Shown here: piece by piece, positions 9,958 to 18,739 of the stretch | Layout of the letters: each line of letters opens with the position of its first letter | Numbering within the stretch: the first letter of the stretch is position 1 | Assembly (NCBI GenBank): GCA_001941065.1 | Contig: MSHJ01000010.1 | Span: 62,001 to 126,000 of the forward strand | DNA from: Alistipes sp. Zagget8 | GTDB taxonomy: Bacteria; Bacteroidota; Bacteroidia; Bacteroidales; Rikenellaceae | Direction of reading: 5' to 3' | DNA: 64,000 nt | The notes under the pieces: generated by a model | The model's database searches: none | Told to the model about the DNA's origin: nothing | What the model saw: the letters and a program-made list of their open reading frames with translations, nothing else | Program-made: the position numbers and the translations under genes

Positions 9958-10414
9958 TTTCCTCCAGTGACCTACGGTATCGCTCCCGGGGCGGAATTTT
10001 TACCGGAAACCGGAGTGCGAACCCTTCCGTAAGGGCCACCTCCAGCGTATCGGGGGCGGTCCCGGAGAGCCGCAGCCCGGCAACGCCCGACAGCAGCGTA
10101 TCCCGGAACTTCCCGGTGCGGTAAACCAGCGCCGAATCGCATAAAGCCAATACCGACTGCCTGCCGCTGCAAAAGACAGCCACCCCTTCACGCCCGATGC
10201 AGATGCTGTCGGCGCCTGCGGTCAATGCCTCCAGCCGGAAATACCCGTCGCGGCGGCGACCGTTCTCCAGCAACGCCCCGGCACGCCGGGTTTGTAGGCG
10301 GGTGAAAAGCGTCAGGCCGTCCATCACGGCAAGAAAGACGACGCCCGCCACGAGCATCATCACCAGCGTCTCGACCAACGTCGAACCCCGCAGCGTATGG
10401 TTCAGTCCCGGCAT
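9929..10414 (-). CDS. Minor pseudopilin (GspJ-like)
   Basis: 161 residues from the Met at 10414, chosen because it leaves a short prepilin leader: MPGLNHTLRG followed by STLVETLVMMLVAGVVFLAV. Gly at -1, Glu at +5 and the following hydrophobic helix are the class III signal recognised by the prepilin peptidase encoded upstream. The rest is a globular beta-rich domain without named motifs. The reading frame extends further upstream but would overlap the neighbouring pseudopilin heavily. The GspJ assignment rests on size and position next to the GspI-like gene; it could also be GspH-like. Confidence 0.75.
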   Translation of the reverse strand: MPGLNHTLRGSTLVETLVMMLVAGVVFLAVMDGLTLFTRLQTRRAGALLENGRRRDGYFRLEALTAGADSICIGREGVAVFCSGRQSVLALCDSALVYRTGKFRDTLLSGVAGLRLSGTAPDTLEVALTEGFALRFPVKIPPRERYRRSLEEIEEGYDYEE

Positions 10415-10749
10415 TCGACCAGTTGTTTGAGGGTGATTCGTTTGCGGCTGCCGTCGATGCGCGCCGAGACCGTCACGACCTGCAAATCCGGAAATCCGCG
10501 GTAAGCGTCGATCCGGACCGTGACCGCTCCCCAGTCGTAGGCCTCGGCATATTCGCCCGAGGGCCATAGCCCGGTGGCGTACTTGTCGAAAGCCCGTCCG
10601 GCGCGGTAATCGGCCTCGGCCACAAGCAGCGCGTCGTCGTCGCGCACCGTCAGGCGCGGCAGCAGTTCCATCACCGCTGCAAAAACCGTCAGAAATAGCA
10701 CGGCGGCGACGATCGCCTCCAGCAGCGACGCACCCCTCAGTCTGCGCAT
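10402..10749 (-). CDS. Minor pseudopilin (GspI-like)
   Basis: 115 residues. Very short leader MRRLRG, then ASLLEAIVAAVLFLTVFAAV: cleavage after Gly and Glu at +5, as in type IV pilin-like proteins. Its small size and place between GspK-like and GspJ-like genes fit GspI, the core minor pseudopilin that nucleates the pseudopilus tip in T2SS. It overlaps both neighbours by about 13 bp, indicating translational coupling. Confidence 0.75.
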   Translation of the reverse strand: MRRLRGASLLEAIVAAVLFLTVFAAVMELLPRLTVRDDDALLVAEADYRAGRAFDKYATGLWPSGEYAEAYDWGAVTVRIDAYRGFPDLQVVTVSARIDGSRKRITLKQLVECRD

Positions 10750-11945
10750 GCCGCCTCCTTTCTCCGCGCGGATGCGAGCCAGAGCGGCTGTGTCGTCACG
10801 GGATTTTCGAGCAATGTCACCTCGTAGAGCATATCCTTGTAGTAGCCCTGCGGCGAGAAATAAACGGCCTGCCGCAATACCGCCCGCCCCGCGACGATGC
10901 CCTGCACCTGGGCCACGCCGTCGACCCAGAGCAGGCCGCGGAGCCGCGCCGTGCGCGACTGGCGGTAAGAAGCCGAGACCTTTTTGCGGACGACCGTGTC
11001 GCGGACAACGGCATAACCGTTGATTTCGGCCCGGTCGTCGACCTCGGCATACTGCCCGGCATAGATTCCCGAAGGGTATTCCAGTACGGCACGCGCTTCG
11101 ACGACGAGCGTATCGCGGGCGAACAACTGCGCCGCAATGCGCGCTCCGCCGGCTACCGTGATTTTACGCGCAACGATGAGCAGATGCTCCATGCGGCAGG
11201 TCGAGTCGATGCGCAGGCAGTCGGCATAGAGCACGATGCGCCCCCGGAGCGAACAATCGCCGACCTCGGCATTGCCAAGCCGGAAAACAGCGGCGGAATC
11301 GCGCAGGAAAGAGTGGAAAAGGCTGTCGGGGAGCGTATCCGGCGAGAGCTCCGAACAGGTAAACAGCGCGGCGATACGACGCAGGACGACCGGATCGGGC
11401 TGCGGCAGCTCGGCCTCGGCATGCAGAATGGCCGTGTGGGGAAGCTGCGGTCCGCGGTAGAAATCGGAACCTACGCGCCCGTAAACCAGTCCGTTTTGGG
11501 GCAGGCGCAACGTCCCCTGCAAGCGGGTTTGCCCGGCGAGCGTCACCGCCGAACGGTTGTCGGCATAAAAAAGCGTATTCGGGGCGTCGGGCTCCGCGCC
11601 GAACAGCCGGCAGAGATGCAGCAACGAATCGGCCGTCCGGACCCGAACCGCATCATAAAGCCCCCACGGTACGACATCGACAAAAACCCGCGATAGCGGC
11701 AGGGAGTCGTACAAAAGACAACCCTCGGGGGCGTCCGGCAAAACGTCGTCCGGATGCAGCCGCCAGAGCGTATAGGCTGATTCGGCATCGGCCCGGGCCT
11801 GGCGGAGCCGCTGGCTGCGGGCGAAGAGCCGCGACTCCTGTTCCCACAGCATCATAAGGCCCAGCAGCGCCGTCAGCATCACCACCGACACGACCACCAC
11901 CGTGGGCAGCACATTACCTCGCAGGTATGAGGCCGGAGGTTTCAT
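10737..11945 (-). CDS. GspK/PilX-like large minor pseudopilin or pilus-associated protein
   Basis: 402 residues. The start at 11945 forms an ATGA overlap with the preceding gene; a start at 11954 is possible. The N-terminus MKPPASYLRG then NVLPTVVVVSVVMLTALLGL resembles a pseudopilin transmembrane helix with Gly at -1. It lacks the Glu at +5 (N-V-L-P-T), a feature known for GspK. The long C-terminal region has a polymer-forming, beta-helix look (runs such as GRIVLYADCLRIDSTCRMEHLLIVARKI with repeated short strands), reminiscent of bactofilin-like or PilX-type external domains. Its place among pseudopilins supports a tip role. Confidence 0.6.
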   Translation of the reverse strand: MKPPASYLRGNVLPTVVVVSVVMLTALLGLMMLWEQESRLFARSQRLRQARADAESAYTLWRLHPDDVLPDAPEGCLLYDSLPLSRVFVDVVPWGLYDAVRVRTADSLLHLCRLFGAEPDAPNTLFYADNRSAVTLAGQTRLQGTLRLPQNGLVYGRVGSDFYRGPQLPHTAILHAEAELPQPDPVVLRRIAALFTCSELSPDTLPDSLFHSFLRDSAAVFRLGNAEVGDCSLRGRIVLYADCLRIDSTCRMEHLLIVARKITVAGGARIAAQLFARDTLVVEARAVLEYPSGIYAGQYAEVDDRAEINGYAVVRDTVVRKKVSASYRQSRTARLRGLLWVDGVAQVQGIVAGRAVLRQAVYFSPQGYYKDMLYEVTLLENPVTTQPLWLASARRKEAACAD

Positions 11946-12406
11946 TGCTCGCACAGTTTTACGCCGTACGTTATGCCGCTTTTGCGCAGATAAAGCGAAT
12001 CACGGTCGCAGTCCGCGAGCATGAAATCCCCCGCCGCATCGCCGCGCCTCAGCTCGTACTGGCGGTCTCCGACGGTCAGGATATAGAGCGGCCGCCCGCC
12101 CGAGGAGATAGTCCCTAAATGAATGATCTTCACCCGTTCGCGTTTGGGCGGGGCGGGTTTTGCCGGAGGCAGGCCGCGGACAACGGACCGGACCGTCGCT
12201 GCGGGCCGGGCCGCACCTTTCAGAAACGGATCGGGATAGTCGAGTAGCAACGTATCGGCGGCGGGAGTGCCGACAGCCGGGACGACGAGTTTCGGACGCA
12301 CGGCGGGGATTGCATCGTTCGCGGGGACAAAGATTTTCCACGCCACGATACCCCAGACCGCCACAACGACCGCCAGCAGCAGGTATGTCGTCCAGCGCGA
12401 CTTCAT
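11942..12406 (-). CDS. GspC/PilP-like periplasmic connector
   Basis: 154 residues from MKSRW at 12406, which overlaps the upstream lipoprotein stop by ATGA. One N-terminal membrane segment (TYLLLAVVVAVWGIVAWKIF) precedes a proline-rich linker and then a small beta domain (IIHLGTISSGGRPLYILTVG..YELRRGDAAGDFML) of the homology-region type found in GspC and PilP, which links the inner-membrane platform to the secretin. Assignment is from architecture and context; sequence identity to named families cannot be judged here. Confidence 0.6.
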   Translation of the reverse strand: MKSRWTTYLLLAVVVAVWGIVAWKIFVPANDAIPAVRPKLVVPAVGTPAADTLLLDYPDPFLKGAARPAATVRSVVRGLPPAKPAPPKRERVKIIHLGTISSGGRPLYILTVGDRQYELRRGDAAGDFMLADCDRDSLYLRKSGITYGVKLCEQ

Positions 12407-12798
12407 CGTTCCAGATTCTCGGGATTTTCCGAATCCACGACGGTCAGGCTCCTGACCCCGGTGCGGGTCTTGTAACCGCTGTTGAACCCTGTGATAGACC
12501 ATTCGTATTCGCCGGCCGTGAGTTCCACGCGGCAGCCGTAACTGCGGGAGAGCGAATCTGCATAGATCACCGTATCGGCCACGATGCGCCCGGCGGCCCC
12601 GAACGAGGGTGAGACCAGCGTAAACTCATAGCCGACGGCATACTGCGCGGCGGCCCAGCGGAAGTCGACGCTTCCGGCGGCAACCGAAACCCGGTCCGCA
12701 GGGGCGGTGATCCGCACCTGCGTGCCGGAAATATCTTCTTCGAGCACCTCGCAGCCGATGGCCAGCAGGGCTAATAAAAGGGGCAGCAGTTTGTTCAT
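12403..12798 (-). CDS. Lipoprotein within the secretion operon
   Basis: 131 residues with a clear lipoprotein signal (MNKLLPLLLALLAIGC, lipobox AIGC). The mature part looks like one fibronectin/Ig-like fold (ITAPADRVSVAAGSVDFRWA..YEFTLVS..GEYEWSITGFN). It lies between PilO-like and PilP-like genes. A role as secretin pilotin or periplasmic collar is possible, but no pilotin signature is visible. Confidence 0.6.
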   Translation of the reverse strand: MNKLLPLLLALLAIGCEVLEEDISGTQVRITAPADRVSVAAGSVDFRWAAAQYAVGYEFTLVSPSFGAAGRIVADTVIYADSLSRSYGCRVELTAGEYEWSITGFNSGYKTRTGVRSLTVVDSENPENLER

Positions 12799-12802
12799 GG
12801 CA

Positions 12803-13297
12803 TTATTTTTTAAGTACGATTTGCTGGATATAAAGCGTCAGCGTCAACTGGATTTTCCGCGTTCGGCGGTCCGGTACGGCCTGCCAGCCGAGCGAACGCA
12901 GGCGGCAGGCGGGAAGCGTGCGTTCGAGCGTATCGACGACTCGCAGCAGGGAGGCATAACCGCCCGTCAGGGTCAGCTGTGCGGTATACACCGCCACGCC
13001 GTCGTGCTCCGCCGTGACGAGCGGTTCGTAGCCCGCGACCTGCACCGAGAGCTCCGCCGCGGCGCGGCGCACCGTGTCGAGCAGTCCGCCCGAAAGCACC
13101 AGTTCGCGCTCCCTGGCCCCGACCGCCGCGGGCTGTGCGGTTTCGGGCGCGAAGGTTTCCAGCCGTGCGGCCATGTGCCGGCAGTCGCGCAGCGCAGCGC
13201 AGGTATCGCGCAGGGCGAAATGCCATGCAATCCACGGCAGGACCACTGCCAGCCCGGCCAGCAGCACGATTCCACGGTATTTGTAAGGCAGCATCAT
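12803..13297 (-). CDS. GspM/PilO-like inner-membrane assembly protein
   Basis: 164 residues starting at MMLPYKYRG, whose ATG overlaps the preceding stop codon (ATGA type). One membrane helix (GIVLLAGLAVVLPWIAWHFAL) is followed by a short coiled segment and a ferredoxin-like periplasmic domain (VYTAQLTLTGGYASLLRVVD, with RKIQLTLTLYIQQ at the end), the standard PilO/GspM arrangement. The open frame continues upstream across the GspL-like and secretin genes, but that extension is an antiparallel-free shadow with no protein-like content. Partner of the PilN/GspL-like protein encoded immediately upstream. Confidence 0.7.
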   Translation of the reverse strand: MMLPYKYRGIVLLAGLAVVLPWIAWHFALRDTCAALRDCRHMAARLETFAPETAQPAAVGARERELVLSGGLLDTVRRAAAELSVQVAGYEPLVTAEHDGVAVYTAQLTLTGGYASLLRVVDTLERTLPACRLRSLGWQAVPDRRTRKIQLTLTLYIQQIVLKK

Positions 13298-14244
13298 AAG
13301 GCAGTCTCGATGCGGAACGAGAGCCGGTCGCCGTCGCGTTCCTTTTCCACATTCATAAGCCGCACGTCGCGGCAGCAGGTCCTCTCCGAGAGCCGCTGCA
13401 CGAATGCCGACACGTCGGAAGCCGCCGGAGCCGTTCCGCAGACGACGACCCGGCCTTCGAGCCGTTGCAGCGGTTTGCGGGCTTCGAAGCGTTTCGTGAG
13501 CGGTTCGACGGCCAACTGCGTCAGCACGACCCGTTCGGGAACCGCTCCGGCGACCCGGTCGCACACGACGGCCCACAGCGCAGCCGGGCGTTTCGAGAAC
13601 TCCGCCAGCAATTCCCGCTGCCGGACTCCCGCCGATGCGGCGTTCGAGGCCGTACGTTCCCGCGCCGTGATCTGCTGCTGCAACGCCTGCCGCCGGGCAT
13701 TCAGCTGCGGGGAGAACACGACATTCGCGGCCAGCACGCACAGGAACAGGCCCAGCACCGGAAGCGCCGCACGCCGCACCACGGCCTGTGCCACCGCCGA
13801 AGATTCGGCGCTCGGACGCACGAGCGAGCGCCAGCGCAGGCCGGCATAAACCTGCCGGGCAAGTTCGCCTGCCAGGGTTTCGAAACCGGCCCCGGCGTCC
13901 GCACAGAAAATGCGCACCGGAACGATGTCCTCCGCCGCGAGTTCTTCGGTCAGTGCGCCGAGCCGTTCCCGCCGGACAAAGGAGGTCCCGCCGCCGGCCG
14001 AACTCCACAAAAAGGTCTCCGCATCGGCCTTGATACGGGAGACGATCTGCGCATCGTCGGGTTTCGTGACCACCCCGTGGCCGCATACGACCACCGCCGC
14101 AAGCGCGTCCTTCGCCGCACTCCGTTCGGCCGGAGCCACGCCGCACGGCCACCACAGAAGCACCTCCGTGCGGCAGCTCCCGTCCGCGGCATATTCCGCC
14201 CGAACAAAGGCGATGCGGTTCAATATGCGGGAAAGCAGTTTCAT
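13294..14244 (-). CDS. GspL/PilN-like inner-membrane assembly protein
   Basis: 316 residues. The N-terminal ~155 residues are cytoplasmic and could be a reduced actin-like PilM/GspL domain, with no clear nucleotide motif. A single membrane helix (AALPVLGLFLCVLAANVVF, about 158-178) and a coiled segment (LNARRQALQQQITARE) follow. The C-terminal part is a PilN-like ferredoxin domain (LEGRVVVCGTAPAASDVSAF). In T2SS, GspL binds the ATPase on one side and GspM on the other, and the neighbouring genes are exactly these. It overlaps the secretin stop by four bases. No separate PilM gene is present. Confidence 0.65.
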   Translation of the reverse strand: MKLLSRILNRIAFVRAEYAADGSCRTEVLLWWPCGVAPAERSAAKDALAAVVVCGHGVVTKPDDAQIVSRIKADAETFLWSSAGGGTSFVRRERLGALTEELAAEDIVPVRIFCADAGAGFETLAGELARQVYAGLRWRSLVRPSAESSAVAQAVVRRAALPVLGLFLCVLAANVVFSPQLNARRQALQQQITARERTASNAASAGVRQRELLAEFSKRPAALWAVVCDRVAGAVPERVVLTQLAVEPLTKRFEARKPLQRLEGRVVVCGTAPAASDVSAFVQRLSERTCCRDVRLMNVEKERDGDRLSFRIETAL

Positions 14245-16106
14245 TCGATAACCGTAGGTTTGATAAAAATGTTGAGCGTACGTTCGACCTTATTGCGTTT
14301 CTCCTTGCCGAAAAACCACTTAATGACCGGGACACGCGCCAGGAACGGGATGCCCCGCGAGGATTTCTCCATCGAATTACGGTCCAGGCCGCCCAGCAGG
14401 ACCATCTCCTCGTTCTGGACCTTGACGATCGACTTGAAACTGCGCGTGGCGGTTCCCGGAGGGGCGTTCTCCTGCTCGCGGCCCGTAAACTCGGTCTGCT
14501 CGAACTCGATTTCCAGCGTGATCTGACGGTCGGTCGAAACGTAAGGCGTAACTTTGATCGACAGGTTCGCATCGACCGATTTCCACTGGTACGACTCCGA
14601 CGAAATAGGGTTTTGGGTCCCGTAATAGTTATTCTGCACCTCCTTGTAGTACTGCGTCTCGCCGCTGGTGAGCGTCGCCTCGTGGCCGTTGAGCGTCGAG
14701 AGTTTCGGCGTGGATTGCAGGCGGATCGTGCCGTTTTCCTCCAACGCTTGCAGGCTCAGGTAGAAATTCGGCGTCACGCGCCCCAGGTTCACCGTCCCCT
14801 GCATGCGTTGCAGCAGGTTGTTGACGGCTCCCGCACTATACATCATATCGACGCCCGGGCCCAGCGTCCCGGATGTCTGCGCGGGCGACTTGCCTACCCC
14901 GCCGCCGATACCGATCTCGCGGATGTTGCTTTTCGTGATGTCAGCGATGATGATCTCCATCGTGATCAGCGGCACGGGTTTATCCACCGACCGCAGAAAC
15001 GTCTCGATACGCACCACATCCCTTCGGTCGCCCGAGAGGATCAGGCTGTTCAGGTCCGGAAAGGTTTTCAGTTCGACCCCTTGTTTCAGGGCCGCAGGGA
15101 TAATCTCCTCGACCTTCGAAACAGCCCGGAAAGCCAGCGGAACGATCGTCGCGGAGGAGAGCCCGTCACCCTGCGAGGCCCCGAAAACCCAGATGCCCCG
15201 CTCGCAGTAGTAGGAATACTGCGAGCCCTTGAGCAGCACGGCCAGCAGCGTCTCGAAATCCGTGTCGTCGACCCAGATACCCGTGGTCAGGCTCACGGGG
15301 GACTTGAAGTAATAGTTCAGGTCGAGCTGCTCACAGAGGTCAAGGATAATATCCTGCACGCCGCCCCGCACGATATGAGCCGTGATGCGCCCCAGTGAAT
15401 CAGCCTGCAGTTCGTTCTGCGTGAACTGCCGCCGTCGCGTGTACGATGGCCCCATTGTGCCGCCCTCTTGCAGCGTGGCCTGTTCGCGATAGACGCTCCA
15501 CACCTCCTGTGCATCCTTTTCGGCGACGAGACCATTGACCGAAGCAAGAGTCTGCAAAGCTCCGTCGAAAGGCATTTGGCGTACATAGCCCGAAACTCTA
15601 TAATCATACAGCGGTTGCGGAATGATGATATTACGATTGGAGAGCATCCCGATTTTCTTCACCACATCGATCAGCCGATCTCCCTTCAGGTCGTAGAACA
15701 GCGTCGTGTCGGCGGCATTGTAAAAGACATTCGGATCGGGTTGCGGCTGGGAGCTGGGAGCGGCAGGAAAGACGGAGAGAATATTACCCGTGGTCTCCAC
15801 GTCAAGCCGGTATTCGCGGCAGAGGAACCGCACGAGGTCGTCGACCCTCGCACGAGTGAAGTTGCACGAAACAGGCACGTTCTCGACACTCCGAACCGAC
15901 AGATTCACACCGCTGGCCCGCGCAATATTGCGCAACAACTCCGCGAGAGGCAGCTTTCCGGCCGTAACGTCGACCGTGCGGGCAAAGGTCGAATCGCATT
16001 CGACCAACGCCTCCAATTTGCGGTCAACGCCCTCGAAACGGGTCGAGTCGCTCTGAGCGGCGCAAAAAACGGGAAATAACAGGATCAGCAGGGAAAGGTA
16101 TTTCAT
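14241..16106 (-). CDS. gspD: Secretin, outer-membrane channel (GspD/PilQ-like)
   Basis: 621 residues with a signal peptide (KYLSLLILLFPVFCAAQ). An STN-like domain (LAELLRNIARASGVNLSVRS) is followed by N-domain repeats and a secretin domain with VPLITMEIIIADITKSNIREIG, LQALEENGTIRLQSTPKLSTLNG and the terminal EMVLLGGLDRNSMEKSSRGI plus LFGKEKRNKVERTLNIFIKP-type signature (close match at the C-terminus). Secretins multimerise into the outer-membrane pore of T2SS and type IV pili. It lies 3 bp after the ATPase gene. The length is in the usual range for secretins of Bacteroidota. Confidence 0.92.
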   Translation of the reverse strand: MKYLSLLILLFPVFCAAQSDSTRFEGVDRKLEALVECDSTFARTVDVTAGKLPLAELLRNIARASGVNLSVRSVENVPVSCNFTRARVDDLVRFLCREYRLDVETTGNILSVFPAAPSSQPQPDPNVFYNAADTTLFYDLKGDRLIDVVKKIGMLSNRNIIIPQPLYDYRVSGYVRQMPFDGALQTLASVNGLVAEKDAQEVWSVYREQATLQEGGTMGPSYTRRRQFTQNELQADSLGRITAHIVRGGVQDIILDLCEQLDLNYYFKSPVSLTTGIWVDDTDFETLLAVLLKGSQYSYYCERGIWVFGASQGDGLSSATIVPLAFRAVSKVEEIIPAALKQGVELKTFPDLNSLILSGDRRDVVRIETFLRSVDKPVPLITMEIIIADITKSNIREIGIGGGVGKSPAQTSGTLGPGVDMMYSAGAVNNLLQRMQGTVNLGRVTPNFYLSLQALEENGTIRLQSTPKLSTLNGHEATLTSGETQYYKEVQNNYYGTQNPISSESYQWKSVDANLSIKVTPYVSTDRQITLEIEFEQTEFTGREQENAPPGTATRSFKSIVKVQNEEMVLLGGLDRNSMEKSSRGIPFLARVPVIKWFFGKEKRNKVERTLNIFIKPTVIE

Positions 16107-16109
16107 AGG

Positions 16110-17528
16110 CTAATAATTCAACAGGGGTATCAATTCATCGAGGGAGGTTTCGCCGTGCAGAAAAAGCCCCACGACGGCGTCTTTGAGCGAAGGGATGCCG
16201 CGCGCGGCAAGCAGAGGAGCCACGTCGGAGAGTCCGTTTCGGACTGCAGCCGAAAGTTCGTCATCCATCGGGATTACCTCGTAGACTGCACGGCGGCCGC
16301 TGTAACCCGTATAGAAGCATCGTTCACAGCCCACTGCTGCAAAATGTGCCCCGGCATCGGGGACCAGCCGCCGCACCTCGTCCGTCGCCGCAGTCTCCCG
16401 CTTGCAATGCGGGCACAAGAGACGCACTAATCGTTGGGCGACGGTCATGACCAACGTATTGGCCACCAGATAAGGATGCACACCCATATCCGACAGGCGT
16501 GCCACGGCGCCCCACGCCGTATTGGTATGAATCGTCGAAAACAAGAGGTGGCCCGTCAGCGACGAACGCACGGCCATCTGCGCCGTATCGGCGTCACGGA
16601 TTTCACCCAGCATGATAATATCCGGATCCTGCCGCAGGAACGTGCGCAGAGCGCTGCCAAACGTCAGTCCGATCTCCTCCTTCAACTGCGTTTGGTTGAC
16701 CCCTTCGAGCGTATACTCGATCGGGTCCTCAATGGTAAGGATATTCTCCGATATCGCGTTCAATCGCCGCAGGGTGGCGTAGAGCGTCGTACTCTTGCCC
16801 GAGCCCGTCGGGCCGCAGATCAGCACCATGCCGAACGGACGCGTGATAGAGCGGCAGTAATCGTTGTATTGGCGTTCGGAGAAACCGAGGTTTTTGAGTT
16901 CGAGCAGCTCTACATGACGCGTCAACAGTCGCAATACGATCTTTTCGCCGTAGATCGTCGGAAGCGTCGAGACACGCACGTCGAATTTATTGCCGTCGCG
17001 GTCATAGAGAATGCGACCGTCCTGTGGAAGCCGTTTTTCGGAGATGTCGAGATTTGCCAGGATCTTGATCTGGTTTACGAGCGGCGCATATTGCGCCCGT
17101 TCGATGACGTAGCGTTCCGCCAATTTTCCGTCAATGCGCAAACGTACCCGGCAGCGGTTCTCATAAGGCTCTATATGGATGTCGCTGGCATAGTCTCGGA
17201 ACGCTTCGCCGATGAGCGACATCAGGAAGCCCTGCCCCGACGAAATATCCGTTAAGCGATCGGCAACCGGAGTCTTAGGCGCCGTGTCCGGGCGATAATA
17301 TTGCAGCAGGAGCCGCTGCAGATCTTCGCTTGCAATCGGTTCAACGGTGACTTTCCAGCCATAGAGCGCCTCTAATTCCGCACAGGCTTCGTCATAATCC
17401 CGCCCTTCAGCTCCATAACAACAGACGTCCGCACCCTGACTGCGAGCCGGGATAAGTTGGTACTCACTGGCCTCGGAGGCAGTCAGAAGTTGGATGAACT
17501 CGGTAGGAATTGCGTACGTCAGGTCCAT
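16110..17528 (-). CDS. gspE: GspE/PilB-type assembly ATPase
   Basis: 472 residues, the hexameric cytoplasmic motor for pseudopilus assembly. An N1E-like domain precedes the catalytic core. Walker A GPTGSGKST is at 239-247, the Asp box reads ENILTIEDPIEY, Walker B DPDIIMLGEIRDADTAQ and the His box STIHTNTA. A four-cysteine zinc element (CPHC near 373 and CERC near 400) is typical of GspE/PilB and absent from PilT retraction ATPases. The gene overlaps the prepilin peptidase gene by 10 bp. It is somewhat less GC-rich than the genes downstream. Confidence 0.95.
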   Translation of the reverse strand: MDLTYAIPTEFIQLLTASEASEYQLIPARSQGADVCCYGAEGRDYDEACAELEALYGWKVTVEPIASEDLQRLLLQYYRPDTAPKTPVADRLTDISSGQGFLMSLIGEAFRDYASDIHIEPYENRCRVRLRIDGKLAERYVIERAQYAPLVNQIKILANLDISEKRLPQDGRILYDRDGNKFDVRVSTLPTIYGEKIVLRLLTRHVELLELKNLGFSERQYNDYCRSITRPFGMVLICGPTGSGKSTTLYATLRRLNAISENILTIEDPIEYTLEGVNQTQLKEEIGLTFGSALRTFLRQDPDIIMLGEIRDADTAQMAVRSSLTGHLLFSTIHTNTAWGAVARLSDMGVHPYLVANTLVMTVAQRLVRLLCPHCKRETAATDEVRRLVPDAGAHFAAVGCERCFYTGYSGRRAVYEVIPMDDELSAAVRNGLSDVAPLLAARGIPSLKDAVVGLFLHGETSLDELIPLLNY

Positions 17529-17986
17529 AATCCGAAAGTTTTATAAAGGACATAACCTCCGAGCACGACAGCGAGCATTCCGGCCAGCGGAATGGTTGCG
17601 GACCGTTTCACGCTCCACCAAACCAAAGCCGCAAGACAGCCGGCAAGCAGGAACCGGACATAGGCGACAGGTGCAAAGAGTGGCGCCACAGCGAGCATCA
17701 TAACGATGTCACCCAAACCAAAGCAACGCTTGAAAAACAGTTTTACAGGAATATGACGAAGGAGTTGATATCCTGCCATGACGCCAACAAAAACCAATAA
17801 CAGAATTGCATTGGCAGCAGTATGGAGCATTGTCATTTTCAGCCCTTGATGCATCCATCCGACCACAAAAGCCACAACTCCGAGCACAATGAGCCACACA
17901 ATGGCGACATGGCGTGTCCGGAAATCATCGCGAGCAAGCGACACGGCAGGAACCAACAACAGCAGATAGGGCCAGAGGGGAGGCAT
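17519..17986 (-). CDS. Prepilin peptidase, A24 type (GspO/PilD-like), short form
   Basis: 155 residues from MPPLWPYL at 17986, just after the pseudopilin stop. It is a polytopic membrane protein with the two catalytic aspartates expected of A24 aspartyl proteases: Asp in LARDDFRTRHV and the GxGD motif in CFGLGDIVMMLAVAPLF. It would cleave the class III leaders of the pseudopilins encoded in this operon. It lacks the N-terminal methyltransferase domain and zinc cysteines of full-length PilD, so it is an archaeal-like or short form. An upstream Met at 18040 would overlap the pseudopilin and is less likely. Confidence 0.8.
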   Translation of the reverse strand: MPPLWPYLLLLVPAVSLARDDFRTRHVAIVWLIVLGVVAFVVGWMHQGLKMTMLHTAANAILLLVFVGVMAGYQLLRHIPVKLFFKRCFGLGDIVMMLAVAPLFAPVAYVRFLLAGCLAALVWWSVKRSATIPLAGMLAVVLGGYVLYKTFGLWT

Positions 17987-17991
17987 CGCGG

Positions 17992-18405
17992 TCAATCTTT
18001 GACGGTTTCTTTCAGTTCTTTGTCCTGGTTGATCTCCCAAACGTTGTAAGTCCCGTCACCGTCGAAATCTACGACTGCAGTAGCAGCAGCCCGAAAACCG
18101 TGTTCCGTCGCCTCGACGATCTCGATCAGGTAGTTCGCTTGACCGCCGTCTGTGATCAGCTTCAACTGCTCGAAACCAAGTTCCTCTAACGACGAAGAAT
18201 AACGCGAATAAGTGTAGAAATTACTCTTTTGAAGTGTGTGCAGATAGGTTAGTTGCTGCTGAGCTTCCGTAGCCTTCGCACGTGAAATCAACGGCATCAG
18301 GTTCGGAAGCGCGATCAGCACCAGAATCCCGATGATGACCAAAACAACCAAAAGTTCGGGCAAGGAAAAAGCGCGAAGTGTTTTTTGTTTGATAAAAGAG
18401 CTCAT
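17992..18405 (-). CDS. gspG: Major pseudopilin (GspG/PilA-like)
   Basis: 137 residues from MSSFIKQKTLRA at 18405; a longer frame to 18447 adds an unlikely extension. The processed N-terminus FSLPELLVVLVIIGILVLIA has Phe at +1 and Glu at +5, and is a textbook type IV pilin-like helix. The C-terminal domain has VDFDGDGTYNVWEINQDKEL, an EF-like Asp-rich loop similar in style to the calcium site of GspG proteins. First gene of the machine operon, just downstream of a good -7 box. It is presumed to form the bulk of the pseudopilus. Confidence 0.88.
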   Translation of the reverse strand: MSSFIKQKTLRAFSLPELLVVLVIIGILVLIALPNLMPLISRAKATEAQQQLTYLHTLQKSNFYTYSRYSSSLEELGFEQLKLITDGGQANYLIEIVEATEHGFRAAATAVVDFDGDGTYNVWEINQDKELKETVKD

Positions 18406-18739
18406 AGAATATGGTATATAGATATATGCAAATATACCTTTCCTCACTGGTGATTGTATTCAATACTGCACTTCCAATTTCAATGTTATATGCCTAATAA
18501 TCAACATATTGAAAAAATAAGAGTTATACATTACTATATCATTAACATGAATATATAATGAAAGAAAATATAAGATTTAATTCATTGTATATCAATCAAA
18601 TAAACACACACATGAAAGGTCTACTTTCCATGAGAAGATGGCTCATAATCTGATGAAGCTGCTAATTTTGTTAATCGTAAATTGTTCCCCCCCCTATAAC
18701 ATTACAACATCTTTTGAGAAACCCTTAAAAATGCATATC
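18406..18739. other. Divergent intergenic region between secretion operon and right RHS locus
   Basis: AT-rich spacer of about 330 bp. It carries a minus-strand promoter for the secretion operon (18429-18436) and a C8 tract (18687-18694). The C8 tract lies in a frame that is open and in phase with the RHS gene from 18638; that frame encodes a possible extra N-terminus (MKLLILLIVNCSPP). No other gene is seen. Confidence 0.6.
18429..18436 (-). promoter_or_regulatory. Promoter (-7 box) of the secretion operon
   Basis: The minus strand reads TATATTTG, an exact match to the Bacteroidota -7 consensus TAnnTTTG, about 24 bp upstream of the pseudopilin ATG at 18405. A TTG about 24 nt further upstream may serve as the -33 element, though the spacing is slightly long. 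Confidence 0.5.

Noticed and set aside
13298..14572. Upstream part of the long frame that contains the PilO/GspM-like gene
   Set aside because: Before MMLPYKYRG the translation is Arg/Ser-rich and overlaps the secretin and GspL genes in another frame. Only the last 164 codons look like protein.
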